A DNA stretch of 64,000 nt from Rhodococcus sp. KBS0724 (GTDB lineage: Bacteria > Actinomycetota > Actinomycetes > Mycobacteriales > Mycobacteriaceae): positions 310,001-374,000 of the forward strand of contig NZ_VCBX02000001.1 of the NCBI RefSeq assembly GCF_005938745.2, read 5' to 3'. This document shows, piece by piece, positions 43,852 through 51,623 of this stretch; position 1 is the stretch's first letter, and each line of letters opens with the position of its first letter. A program made the position numbers and the translations under genes. The notes under the pieces are model-generated. The model was not told the DNA's origin. It ran no database searches and worked only from the letters and a program-made list of their open reading frames with translations.

Positions 43852-44779
43852 GTTCAGCTTTCGGCGACCACCCGGGCGGCCCGAAAACGTAGCCTGCGCG
43901 ATCGCGCCACGATGTCGACGCTTTCCAATCTCGGGCAATGGCAGCGTATTCGCGCGTTTGCAGCTTCCAGATGTTGTAGGTGCCGACCGGTGTGGTGAGT
44001 CCGTATGTCGGCCGTTGTTTTTCAGCGGTAAAGCTACCGAACATCCGATCCCAGATGATGAGGATTCCGCCGTAGTTGCGGTCTAGATATTCGGCGTCGG
44101 ATCCGTGGTGAACACGGTGGTGTGATGGCGTGTTGAAGATGAATTCGATGGGGCGCCAGAGTTTTCCGACTCGCTCGGTGTGTACGAAGAACTGGTAGAC
44201 CAGGCTGACGGAGAAGCCGACGAAGACCATCCACGGCGGAATTCCGAGGAATGGCAACGGTAGCCACATGATGATTTCGCCGCTGTTGTTCCACTTCTGT
44301 CGCAGGGCGGTGCTGAAGTTGAAGTATTCGCTCGAGTGATGCGCTTGGTGTGTTGCCCAGATAACTCGAACGCGGTGTGCGATGCGGTGATATGCGTAGT
44401 AGAGGACATCGATTCCGAGCAGCAGGATCACCCAGGTGTACCAGGCGCTCGGTGAGAGATGCCACGGTGCGAGATATACCCAGATGGCGGAGTATCCGAT
44501 CAGGGCAAGCACTTTCCAGAAGGTGCTGGTCGCGATGGAGACCACTCCGAGCAGGACGCTGGTGCGGGCGTCGACGGCGCGGTAGCCGCCCTTCGCGGGG
44601 TGCGCTCGGCCATCGGCATGGTCGGGATGATCCTCGAGTGTGCGTGCTGCTGCCCATTCGATCGCCAGGAAGAGGACAAACGCGGGGATGGCCAGGGTCA
44701 CCGGGTCATGAAGTGGTTCCAGGAGAGACTTCCAAGATTCGAGGAGGGTGTCCCACACGCTATTTGTCCTGTCACTCAC
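43823..44779 (-). CDS. Sterol desaturase/fatty acid hydroxylase-family protein
   Basis: A 318-residue membrane di-iron enzyme. Histidine boxes: HRIAH, HQAHHSSE and NTPSHHRVHHGSD, with four to five membrane segments. Members hydroxylate or desaturate sterols, fatty acids or carotenoids using O2; the exact substrate is unknown. ATG 44779. Divergent from the Rrf2-type regulator, with a 90-base control region that holds an inverted repeat. Confidence 0.9.
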   Translation of the reverse strand: MSDRTNSVWDTLLESWKSLLEPLHDPVTLAIPAFVLFLAIEWAAARTLEDHPDHADGRAHPAKGGYRAVDARTSVLLGVVSIATSTFWKVLALIGYSAIWVYLAPWHLSPSAWYTWVILLLGIDVLYYAYHRIAHRVRVIWATHQAHHSSEYFNFSTALRQKWNNSGEIIMWLPLPFLGIPPWMVFVGFSVSLVYQFFVHTERVGKLWRPIEFIFNTPSHHRVHHGSDAEYLDRNYGGILIIWDRMFGSFTAEKQRPTYGLTTPVGTYNIWKLQTREYAAIARDWKASTSWRDRAGYVFGPPGWSPKAELSSPESTSH

Positions 44780-44786
44780 GGGTTTG

Positions 44787-44815
44787 TCGTTACATTATGC
44801 ATGAGTGTGTAACGA
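44787..44815. promoter_or_regulatory. Inverted repeat between desaturase and Rrf2 genes
   Basis: TCGTTACA (44787-44794) and TGTAACGA (44808-44815) are exact complements with a 13-base spacer. Located eight bases from the desaturase start codon and about 55 from the Rrf2 start; likely Rrf2 operator. Confidence 0.6.
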
Positions 44816-44869
44816 TAGGGAAGGTGCATGCTCTTGCACCTTTCCATAGAGGAATGGTAGGAATTCTCG

Positions 44870-45325
44870 GTGCACATCACCGCGAAGGTGGACTACGCCG
44901 TGCGAACGTTGGCGGAACTCGCAGCAGCTGGTCCAGGCCCGGCCAAAGCTGAGTTTCTCGCAACGTCGCAGGTGATCCCCCATAAGTTCCTGGAAGCAGT
45001 TCTGTCGGATCTACGACGCGGCGGCCTCGTGATCAGCAAGCGTGGCCCGGAGGGTGGTTACTGGCTTGCCCGTCCCGCGTCGGAGATCACGATCGCCGAC
45101 GTTATCCGCGCGGTGGAAGGGCCGTTGGCGTCGATCCGCGGCGAGCGGCCCGAGGATGTCGACTACACAGGTCCGGCGTCGCAGCTCAAGGACGTCTGGA
45201 TAGCGGTCCGCGTCAATCTTCGGGCGGTGCTCGAGAACGTCACGATGGCGGATGTGGCAGACGGCACGCTTCCGGACTTCGTGAATGAGTTGACGGCGGA
45301 TCCGGGAGCCTGGAAGCGGCGCTGA
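44870..45325 (+). CDS. Rrf2-family regulator lacking cysteines
   Basis: A 151-residue Rrf2-type winged-helix protein: HITAKVDYAVRTLAELAAAG, the recognition region HKFLEAVLSDLRRGGLVISKRG and EGGYWLARPASEITIADVIRAVEG. There is no Cys in the whole protein, so unlike IscR or NsrR it cannot hold an Fe-S cluster through thiolates. GTG 44870. Likely represses the divergent desaturase gene. A 25-bp tandem duplication begins inside its last codons. Confidence 0.9.
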   Translation: MHITAKVDYAVRTLAELAAAGPGPAKAEFLATSQVIPHKFLEAVLSDLRRGGLVISKRGPEGGYWLARPASEITIADVIRAVEGPLASIRGERPEDVDYTGPASQLKDVWIAVRVNLRAVLENVTMADVADGTLPDFVNELTADPGAWKRR

Positions 45326-45359
45326 CGTTAGGTGCTGGAAGCGGCGCTGACGTTAGGTG
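45310..45359. repeat. 25-bp tandem duplication across the Rrf2 stop codon
   Basis: The 25-base unit beginning CTGGAAGCGGCGCTGACG occurs at 45310-45334 and again at 45335-45359, followed by a partial third copy from 45360. The first copy includes the last Rrf2 codons and its TGA stop. Confidence 0.9.
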
Positions 45360-45384
45360 CTGGAAGATGCTAGGTGCCGGCGTC

Positions 45385-46497
45385 TCATTGCATTCGGTCG
45401 GAGCGTGTCATGTCGAGTGGGGCGGTATTGGCGGAGTTCCCGCCGGATGATTTTGCTTCGTACATCAGATGATCGGCATGGACGATCGCGCGTGAGAATG
45501 CGGTGTAGTCGAATTGCTCCAGGTGTGGAGTGAACGGCATCGTGGAGGCGCCGATGCTGACTGTCGCCAGGGGTGCGTCTGTTGCTTCGACAACTGCGCG
45601 GGGGAGTGTCGCGATGCGTTTGCGTAGTCCGTAGGGGGTTCCGATCATGACGAGCGTGAATTCTTCTCCGCCGGTGCGTGCTGCATATCCGAAGCCGTTG
45701 ACGTGTTGTTGGAGCCGGTTGCCGGTTCTGATGATGACGGTGTCGCCGACTTCGTGTCCGTAGGCGTCGTTGACGGCTTTGAATTTGTCGATGTCCACGA
45801 CAGCGACCGCAACGTCGACGCGGTTGGTGTGTGAGATCGACCAGACTCGTTCGGCCATGTCCCACAGTCCGCGCCGGTTGAGGAGGCCGGTTAATGCGTC
45901 GACTTTCGATCCGGTGGCGCGGGCGAGTAGTTGTCGCCAGGCGAATTGGATGGTGGCGGGGATGAAGATGACGGCGCACAGGATGACGTCGGTGCGGGCG
46001 ATGACACCGGCAGCGGGGAGTGTCCCACGAGTGACGGCGAGGATCGCCAGGGAAATGATGAACGTGCAGGAGAAGGCAAGGTGGAAGGCGAGCCATCGAA
46101 AGTTGAGGAAGTACGTGAAGTAGGCGCCGGATGCCACGAAGAGCACCGCGCCGAAGAGTGCTGCATCGTGGCTGATGAAGGTGATGATGACGGAAGCAGT
46201 TCCGAGATCTGCCCAGATTCCGAAGAGTTTCAGAGCCCGTGACCCGCGAACCTTTCCGAAAAACCAGAGAATTGTGGGGACGAGGTTTGCCGTCGCGAAT
46301 GCGATGAGCCAGGTGCGGGTGAACTGCCGGTCGGGGCCTTCGCCGCTGATCAGGAACAGATACGCAACCAACGAAAAATTGAGTGAGCAGAACCCGATGG
46401 TGAAGTTGACGAGCCGCAGCATTGAACCGGGGCCGTTCTTCGATCCCCACAGCATGGCCGAGGGCGGCACCGGCCAGGTGTGTAGGAGTGAGTCCAT
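45385..46497 (-). CDS. Membrane diguanylate cyclase (GGDEF)
   Basis: A 370-residue protein with about six N-terminal membrane helices (residues ~30-200) and a C-terminal GGDEF domain. The domain starts DALTGLLNRRGLWD; the active-site loop is ARTGGEEF; DIDKFKAVNDAYGHEVGD carries the metal-binding Asp. It should make cyclic di-GMP. No RxxD inhibitory site is seen just before GGEEF, and no EAL domain is present. The membrane part may sense an envelope signal. Confidence 0.9.
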   Translation of the reverse strand: MDSLLHTWPVPPSAMLWGSKNGPGSMLRLVNFTIGFCSLNFSLVAYLFLISGEGPDRQFTRTWLIAFATANLVPTILWFFGKVRGSRALKLFGIWADLGTASVIITFISHDAALFGAVLFVASGAYFTYFLNFRWLAFHLAFSCTFIISLAILAVTRGTLPAAGVIARTDVILCAVIFIPATIQFAWRQLLARATGSKVDALTGLLNRRGLWDMAERVWSISHTNRVDVAVAVVDIDKFKAVNDAYGHEVGDTVIIRTGNRLQQHVNGFGYAARTGGEEFTLVMIGTPYGLRKRIATLPRAVVEATDAPLATVSIGASTMPFTPHLEQFDYTAFSRAIVHADHLMYEAKSSGGNSANTAPLDMTRSDRMQ

Positions 46498-46685
46498 GAA
46501 ATTCCTCAGTCGCTGAATATCGGGTGGTTGATCCGTAGTTGGTTAATCGATGGCAACCGTACTGATCATTGTCTGGTGTGTGCGTGACTTTTGTCGAGGC
46601 GGCCCCGAAGTGGGGGTGCGGGCGCTCAGGTGGCCAGATGTGATCTATCGGGCATTGGCGCTCTTGCTGTGTCGCAATCCACAAA

Positions 46686-46722
46686 TCTGCACGACTCTGC
46701 AAACTTGCAGAAGTCTGCAAGT
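46686..46722. promoter_or_regulatory. Nested palindromes upstream of the TetR-MMPL pair
   Basis: TCTGCA occurs at 46686, 46696 and 46714 and in reverse (TGCAGA) at 46706. They form CTGCAAACTTGCAG (46697-46710) and the larger ACTTGCAGAAGTCTGCAAGT (46703-46722), whose nine-base arms match perfectly. The sites end 18 bases before the regulator start, suited to autorepression. Confidence 0.65.
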
Positions 46723-46739
46723 TCCGTAACGTGGTTGGA

Positions 46740-47354
46740 GTGACTACTGAGCCAGGTCTTCGAGACCGCAAGAAGGCGGCGACTCGTTGTGCCCTCAGCA
46801 ATGCGGCGGCACGACTCGCTCGAGCTCTCGGAATCGAGTGCGTCACCGCCGACGCGATTGCCGCCGAGGCAGGCGTGTCGACGAGGACATTCCACAACTA
46901 CTTCTCCAGCAAGGAGGAGGCAGTCCTCGCCAGTTTCGAGGAGTCGATCGCCTTGTGGATCGAAGCGCTTGCAGCCCGGCCCGCTGACGAACCCATTCTC
47001 GACGTGCTCGAGAACCTTGTGGTCGAAATCGTGAGCGATTCGAGCCCGGGTGTGGAAGAAAAAGTAAACATCTGGATGCTGTCGGATTCCAGTCCTGCTC
47101 TCTATCGGGATGCGGCAGAGATGCACCAGCGGATCAACCGTGCGGTCACTCAGGCATTGGCCGAACGTACCGGCACGGATGCCGAACGGGATCTGTACCC
47201 GACCCTCCTCCTCGGGGTGGTGGCCGGGGCCTGTAAATCGGTGATGGACATCTGGGCCGGAGGAAAGTCGGAGGCTTCCGGCCCGGAAGAACTTGTCCAC
47301 GACGCTTTTCGCCAAATTCGAGCAGGAATGCCCGCGCCGCCACCGCGTCGTTAG
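46740..47354 (+). CDS. TetR-family regulator of the MMPL transporter
   Basis: A 204-residue TetR protein with the helix-turn-helix around residues 25-60 (ADAIAAEAGVSTRTFHNYFSSKEEAV). The C-terminal domain has no recognisable motif. GTG 46740 is preferred; GTG 46731 is possible. It is 55 bases upstream of the MMPL gene on the same strand, a very common repressor-exporter pairing in actinobacteria. Confidence 0.88.
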   Translation: MTTEPGLRDRKKAATRCALSNAAARLARALGIECVTADAIAAEAGVSTRTFHNYFSSKEEAVLASFEESIALWIEALAARPADEPILDVLENLVVEIVSDSSPGVEEKVNIWMLSDSSPALYRDAAEMHQRINRAVTQALAERTGTDAERDLYPTLLLGVVAGACKSVMDIWAGGKSEASGPEELVHDAFRQIRAGMPAPPPRR

Positions 47355-47409
47355 AGCTCACACGTAATACCTGTCCACGTACACGCACCGAAACAGCAAG
47401 GAGCCCGTC

Positions 47410-49758
47410 GTGGCCACCTATCTTTATCGGATCGGCAAGTTCGCCTACCGGCGAAAAGGCGCGGTCCTGAGCGTTTGGTTGATAATCCTGGTTCTGATGG
47501 GCGTCGGGGCTGCGACCCTGTCCGGCCCCACCAAGGACTCCTTCAACATTCCGGGTACTCCCGCGCAGCAGGCTCAAGACCTGATGGCGGAGCGTTTCCC
47601 GGACGCCCCCAACGCGATGGAATCGTTGAGTGCCCGATTTGTCCTTCAGGCGCCTGCGGGTACGACGCTGGCCGATCCGGCAAACGTCAAGGCCATGGAC
47701 GACATGCTCGATCAGATCCGCAAGATCGACACGGTCGCCGACGCGGCCAAGGTCGATCCGGCGACGGCGACTCCGGAACAGGCCGCGAAGGCATTGGTCA
47801 ATCCGGTTGCCGCCAACGATTCGATGACGGCAATGTTCCAGGAGAAGGCCACTGCTGCCGGCACATCCGAGGCAAAGGCAAGTTCCGACGCCGCCGCACT
47901 GTCTCCGCTCAGCGCGGACGGCACGGTCGGATACATCGAGGTGCCCTTTGTCGGTGCTGTCACGGATGCCGATGAGGCGATGCGTGATTCGATCAATGCC
48001 GCGGCTGATGTGGCGCGGGCTGAAGGACTCAACGTTCAGGTCAGTGGTACTGCGGCCCAGGAAGCGGAGATGCCCGGTGGGCTCACCGAGTTGATCGGCA
48101 TTGCGGTCGCTGCTGTTGTTCTTGCCATCACGTTCGGTTCGCTTGTGGCCGCTGGACTTCCGCTGATCACCGCGATCATCGGCATCGCGATCGGCAGCCT
48201 CGGCATTACCGTCGCTACGGGCTTCATGGACCTCGGGTCCATGACACCGACGTTGGCGATCATGATCGGTCTGGCAGTGGCGATCGACTACTCGCTGTTC
48301 ATCATGTCCAGGTTCCGGCATGAATTGACCCTGACCGACGACCGGTCGGAAGCGGCCGGACGAGCAGTGGGAACCGCTGGTTCCGCAGTGGTATTCGCCG
48401 GTTTGACGGTCATCATCGCCCTCGTGGCGTTGCGTGTCGTCGGCATTCCGTTCCTCTCGGATATGGGTGCAGCAGCGGCATTTACAGTTCTCATCGCAGT
48501 TCTCATCGCATTGACGCTGTTGCCCGCGATCCTGGGTATCTTCGGCCGCAAGGCTTTTGCCGGCAAGATTCCGTTCCTCGGTAAAAAGGCTGAGGAATCC
48601 GACGATTCGGGTAAGCCCACGCTGGCTCTGCGCTACATCAGCGCCATCGTGCGACGCCCCCTCGTTCCGCTGATCGGCGGCGTTGTACTTCTGGGTGCTT
48701 TGGCTTTGCCGGCAACGGGATTGAGCCTGTCACTGCCGTCGGAGGCGACGGGTGATCCGGCAACAAGTTCACGTCAGGCATACGACTTGATCGACCAGGG
48801 CTTCGGCGGCGGTAAGAACGGTCCGCTGCTCGGTGTCATCGACGCGAAGGATGCAGACGTTCCGGCCGGCGAGGCCTTCGAGAAGGTTGTCTCCACGATC
48901 TCGGGACTGAATGGCGTTCAGAACGCACAGATTGTCGCCGTCAACACCGCAGGCGATACCGCGCAGATGTTGATCACCCCGACAACCGGTCCTACTGATC
49001 CGGCCACCATGGAATTGGTGAGCAGTCTCCGCAGTGCCGAAGCCGGACTGGCCGATTCGATCGGTGTGAGTTACGGAATCACAGGTCAGACTGCGCTAGA
49101 GGGCGATATCTCGGATACCTTGCAGGACGCATTGGTGCCCTACCTTGCCGTAGTGGTCGGTCTTGCATTCATCTTGCTGCTCTTGGTGTTCCGCTCGATC
49201 CTGGTTCCGCTGACCGCGACGTTGGGCTTCCTGCTCAGTGTGCTCGCGACATTCGGTGCCACGGTCGCGATCTTCCAGCACGGCTGGTTGGGAATTATCT
49301 CGAACCCGCAACCGCTCGTGAGTTTCATGCCGATCTTCCTGATCGGTGTGGTGTTCGGCCTCGCGATGGACTACCAGGTGTTCCTCGTGACGCGTATGCG
49401 TGAGGAGTACGTCCACGGAGCTAGTGCCAAGCAGGCCGTGACTATCGGCTTCAATCACGGTGCCCGTGTGGTCAGCGCTGCTGCGATCATCATGATCTCC
49501 GTGTTCGGCGCCTTCATCGCAGAGCCGAACTCGTTCATCAAGTCGATCGGTTTTGCGCTCGCTGCCGCTGTCTTCTTCGACGCCTTCATCGTTCGTATGG
49601 TGATCATCCCGTCGGTCATGGCGCTGCTGGGCGACAAGGCATGGTGGTTGCCGAAGTGGCTCGACAAAATTCTGCCGAACGTCGACATCGAGGGTGAGAA
49701 GCTCAGCAAGGCCCTCCGCGACGAGAAGGAAGCGGAACTGCAGTCCACATCCGCTTAG
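47410..49758 (+). CDS. MMPL-family (RND) transporter
   Basis: A 782-residue RND-type transporter with two six-helix repeats. After the first helix comes a large outer domain (residues ~40-195). SMTPTLAIMIGLAVAIDYSL and the equivalent MPIFLIGVVFGLAMDYQVFL contain the proton-relay Asp-Tyr pairs that define MMPL proteins; each is followed by FIMSRFRHE or LVTRMREE. Such proteins export lipids or drugs. GTG 47410 with AAGGAG upstream. Confidence 0.92.
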   Translation: MATYLYRIGKFAYRRKGAVLSVWLIILVLMGVGAATLSGPTKDSFNIPGTPAQQAQDLMAERFPDAPNAMESLSARFVLQAPAGTTLADPANVKAMDDMLDQIRKIDTVADAAKVDPATATPEQAAKALVNPVAANDSMTAMFQEKATAAGTSEAKASSDAAALSPLSADGTVGYIEVPFVGAVTDADEAMRDSINAAADVARAEGLNVQVSGTAAQEAEMPGGLTELIGIAVAAVVLAITFGSLVAAGLPLITAIIGIAIGSLGITVATGFMDLGSMTPTLAIMIGLAVAIDYSLFIMSRFRHELTLTDDRSEAAGRAVGTAGSAVVFAGLTVIIALVALRVVGIPFLSDMGAAAAFTVLIAVLIALTLLPAILGIFGRKAFAGKIPFLGKKAEESDDSGKPTLALRYISAIVRRPLVPLIGGVVLLGALALPATGLSLSLPSEATGDPATSSRQAYDLIDQGFGGGKNGPLLGVIDAKDADVPAGEAFEKVVSTISGLNGVQNAQIVAVNTAGDTAQMLITPTTGPTDPATMELVSSLRSAEAGLADSIGVSYGITGQTALEGDISDTLQDALVPYLAVVVGLAFILLLLVFRSILVPLTATLGFLLSVLATFGATVAIFQHGWLGIISNPQPLVSFMPIFLIGVVFGLAMDYQVFLVTRMREEYVHGASAKQAVTIGFNHGARVVSAAAIIMISVFGAFIAEPNSFIKSIGFALAAAVFFDAFIVRMVIIPSVMALLGDKAWWLPKWLDKILPNVDIEGEKLSKALRDEKEAELQSTSA

Positions 49759-49774
49759 TCAGGTAAGGCTTACC

Positions 49775-49817
49775 CGCGCGTGCCGCAATCGATTTCAGGT
49801 CGGTTGCGGCACGCGCG
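49775..49817 (+). terminator. Terminator after the MMPL gene
   Basis: A 14-bp stem CGCGCGTGCCGCAA (49775-49788) with its exact complement at 49804-49817, 15-base loop, followed by TTTTCG. Confidence 0.82.
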
Positions 49818-49889
49818 TTTTCGTGTAATTCCCGTCGACCGAAATAACCAGCGGCACTTGTCGGCAGAGATTGGTAACCTTCGCTCACT

Positions 49890-51623
49890 ATGCTGATCAG
49901 GCTGCTGCGCACTTATCTCGAGCCGTATCGTGGCGAACTCACGGGCGTTGTCGTCCTACAGTTTATTTCGACTATGGCTGCCCTTTACCTTCCAAGTCTG
50001 AACGCCGACATCATCGACAACGGCGTGACAAAGGGGGATACGGGCTACATCCTGTCCACGGGCGGGGTGATGCTCCTCGTGACGTTGACGCAGATCCTGT
50101 GCTCCGTGGGAGCGGTGTACTTCGGCGCTCGTGTTGCCATGGGTATCGGACGCGATCTACGCGCGTCGGTGTTGCATCAGGTCGGCACGTTCTCGGCCCG
50201 CGAGGTCGGCTATTTCGGTGCGCCGTCCCTGATCACCAGAAATACCAACGACGTCCAGCAAGTGCAGATGATGGTGGTGATGAGCTGCACCATCCTGGTG
50301 ATGGCTCCGATCATGTGCGTCGGCGGCATCATCATGGCGCTGCGTCAGGATCTGAACCTGTCCTGGATTCTGGGTATCAGCGTTCCGTTGCTGGCGATTT
50401 CGATGGGCTTCCTGATCGCGCGGATGGTTCCCGGATTCCGGCTCATGCAGGGCCGTCTCGACGCGGTCAACCGCGTTCTACGCGAGCAGATCACCGGTAT
50501 CCGGGTGGTCCGCGCGTTTGTTCGCGAGCCGTCCGAGGTGAAGCGCTTCGGTGTGGCCAACGACGAACTGACCGAAACGGCACTCGGTGTCGGAAAACTG
50601 ATGGCGGTGATGTTCCCGCTGGTGATGCTGATCAGCAACATCACCAGCGTCGCGGTCATCTGGTTCGGTGGGCATCAGATCGACAGTGGCGCCATGGAGA
50701 TCGGCTCGCTCACCGCGATGCTCAGCTACATCATGCAGATCCTGATGGCCGTCATGATGGCTACATTCATGGCTGTCATGCTGCCGCGCGCGTCGGTCTG
50801 CGCAGAACGTATTTCCGAGGTTCTCGATACCGCGTCCTCGGTCATTCCTCCGGAAAATTCGATTCGGGAACTGAAAACCCCGGGTGTCGTAGAGCTTCGC
50901 GGCGCGCAGTTCCAGTTCCCCGGCGCCGAGGAACCGGTATTGCGCGACATCACCTTCCGTGCCGAGCCAGGCAAGACCACTGCGATCATCGGCGGCACCG
51001 GATCCGGTAAGACCACGTTGCTCAATCTGATCCCACGACTCATCGACGCCACGTCAGGTTCGGTATCTGTCGGTGGTGTCGACGTCCGCGACATCGACAC
51101 CGACTTGCTGTGTTCCGTCATCGGACTGGTACCGCAGAGGCCATACCTGTTCTCGGGAACCGTCGCGACCAACCTTCGCTACGGAAACCCCGACGCCACC
51201 GATGAGTGGCTGTGGGAATGCCTCGAGGTCGCTCAGGCTGCAGACTTCGTCCGCGCGATGCCGGAAGGCCTGGACACTCCGGTATCTCAGGGCGGTACGA
51301 CGGTTTCCGGTGGCCAGCGTCAGCGTCTCGCCATTGCGCGGGCTCTGGTGCGTAAGCCGCAGATCTATCTGTTCGACGATTCGTTCTCGGCCCTGGACCT
51401 CACAACGGACGCGAGATTGAGGGCGGCGCTGCAGCCCGTTACCCGAGATGCCTGCATTATCGTTGTGGCGCAACGCATTTCCACCATTGTCGAAGCCGAT
51501 CAGATCATCGTGCTCGACGACGGTGCCATTGTCGGTGTCGGTACCCATGACGAACTGCAAGTCAGTTGTCCCACTTACGGCGAAATTGTCGCCTCTCAGC
51601 TAGCCGTACAGGACGCATCATGA
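49890..51623 (+). CDS. ABC exporter half, ATPase site with Asp in place of Glu
   Basis: A 577-residue fused permease-ATPase (type IV exporter half). Six membrane helices, then the ATPase: Walker A GGTGSGKTTLL, signature VSGGQRQRLAIARAL, Walker B IYLFDDSFSALD. The residue after the Walker B Asp is Asp instead of catalytic Glu, the sign of a degenerate site, as in BmrC/TM287-type heterodimers. ATG 49890. Its stop overlaps the start of the second half (ATGA at 51620). Confidence 0.92.
   Translation: MLIRLLRTYLEPYRGELTGVVVLQFISTMAALYLPSLNADIIDNGVTKGDTGYILSTGGVMLLVTLTQILCSVGAVYFGARVAMGIGRDLRASVLHQVGTFSAREVGYFGAPSLITRNTNDVQQVQMMVVMSCTILVMAPIMCVGGIIMALRQDLNLSWILGISVPLLAISMGFLIARMVPGFRLMQGRLDAVNRVLREQITGIRVVRAFVREPSEVKRFGVANDELTETALGVGKLMAVMFPLVMLISNITSVAVIWFGGHQIDSGAMEIGSLTAMLSYIMQILMAVMMATFMAVMLPRASVCAERISEVLDTASSVIPPENSIRELKTPGVVELRGAQFQFPGAEEPVLRDITFRAEPGKTTAIIGGTGSGKTTLLNLIPRLIDATSGSVSVGGVDVRDIDTDLLCSVIGLVPQRPYLFSGTVATNLRYGNPDATDEWLWECLEVAQAADFVRAMPEGLDTPVSQGGTTVSGGQRQRLAIARALVRKPQIYLFDDSFSALDLTTDARLRAALQPVTRDACIIVVAQRISTIVEADQIIVLDDGAIVGVGTHDELQVSCPTYGEIVASQLAVQDAS

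Noticed and set aside
45353..46897. 514-codon open frame on the minus strand
   Set aside because: It overlaps the GGDEF gene in another frame; its translation is Arg/His/Pro-rich with no recognisable domain, typical of a high-GC shadow frame.
47146..48321. 391-codon open frame on the minus strand
   Set aside because: Antisense to the MMPL and TetR genes and of random-like Asp/Arg/Gly-rich composition.
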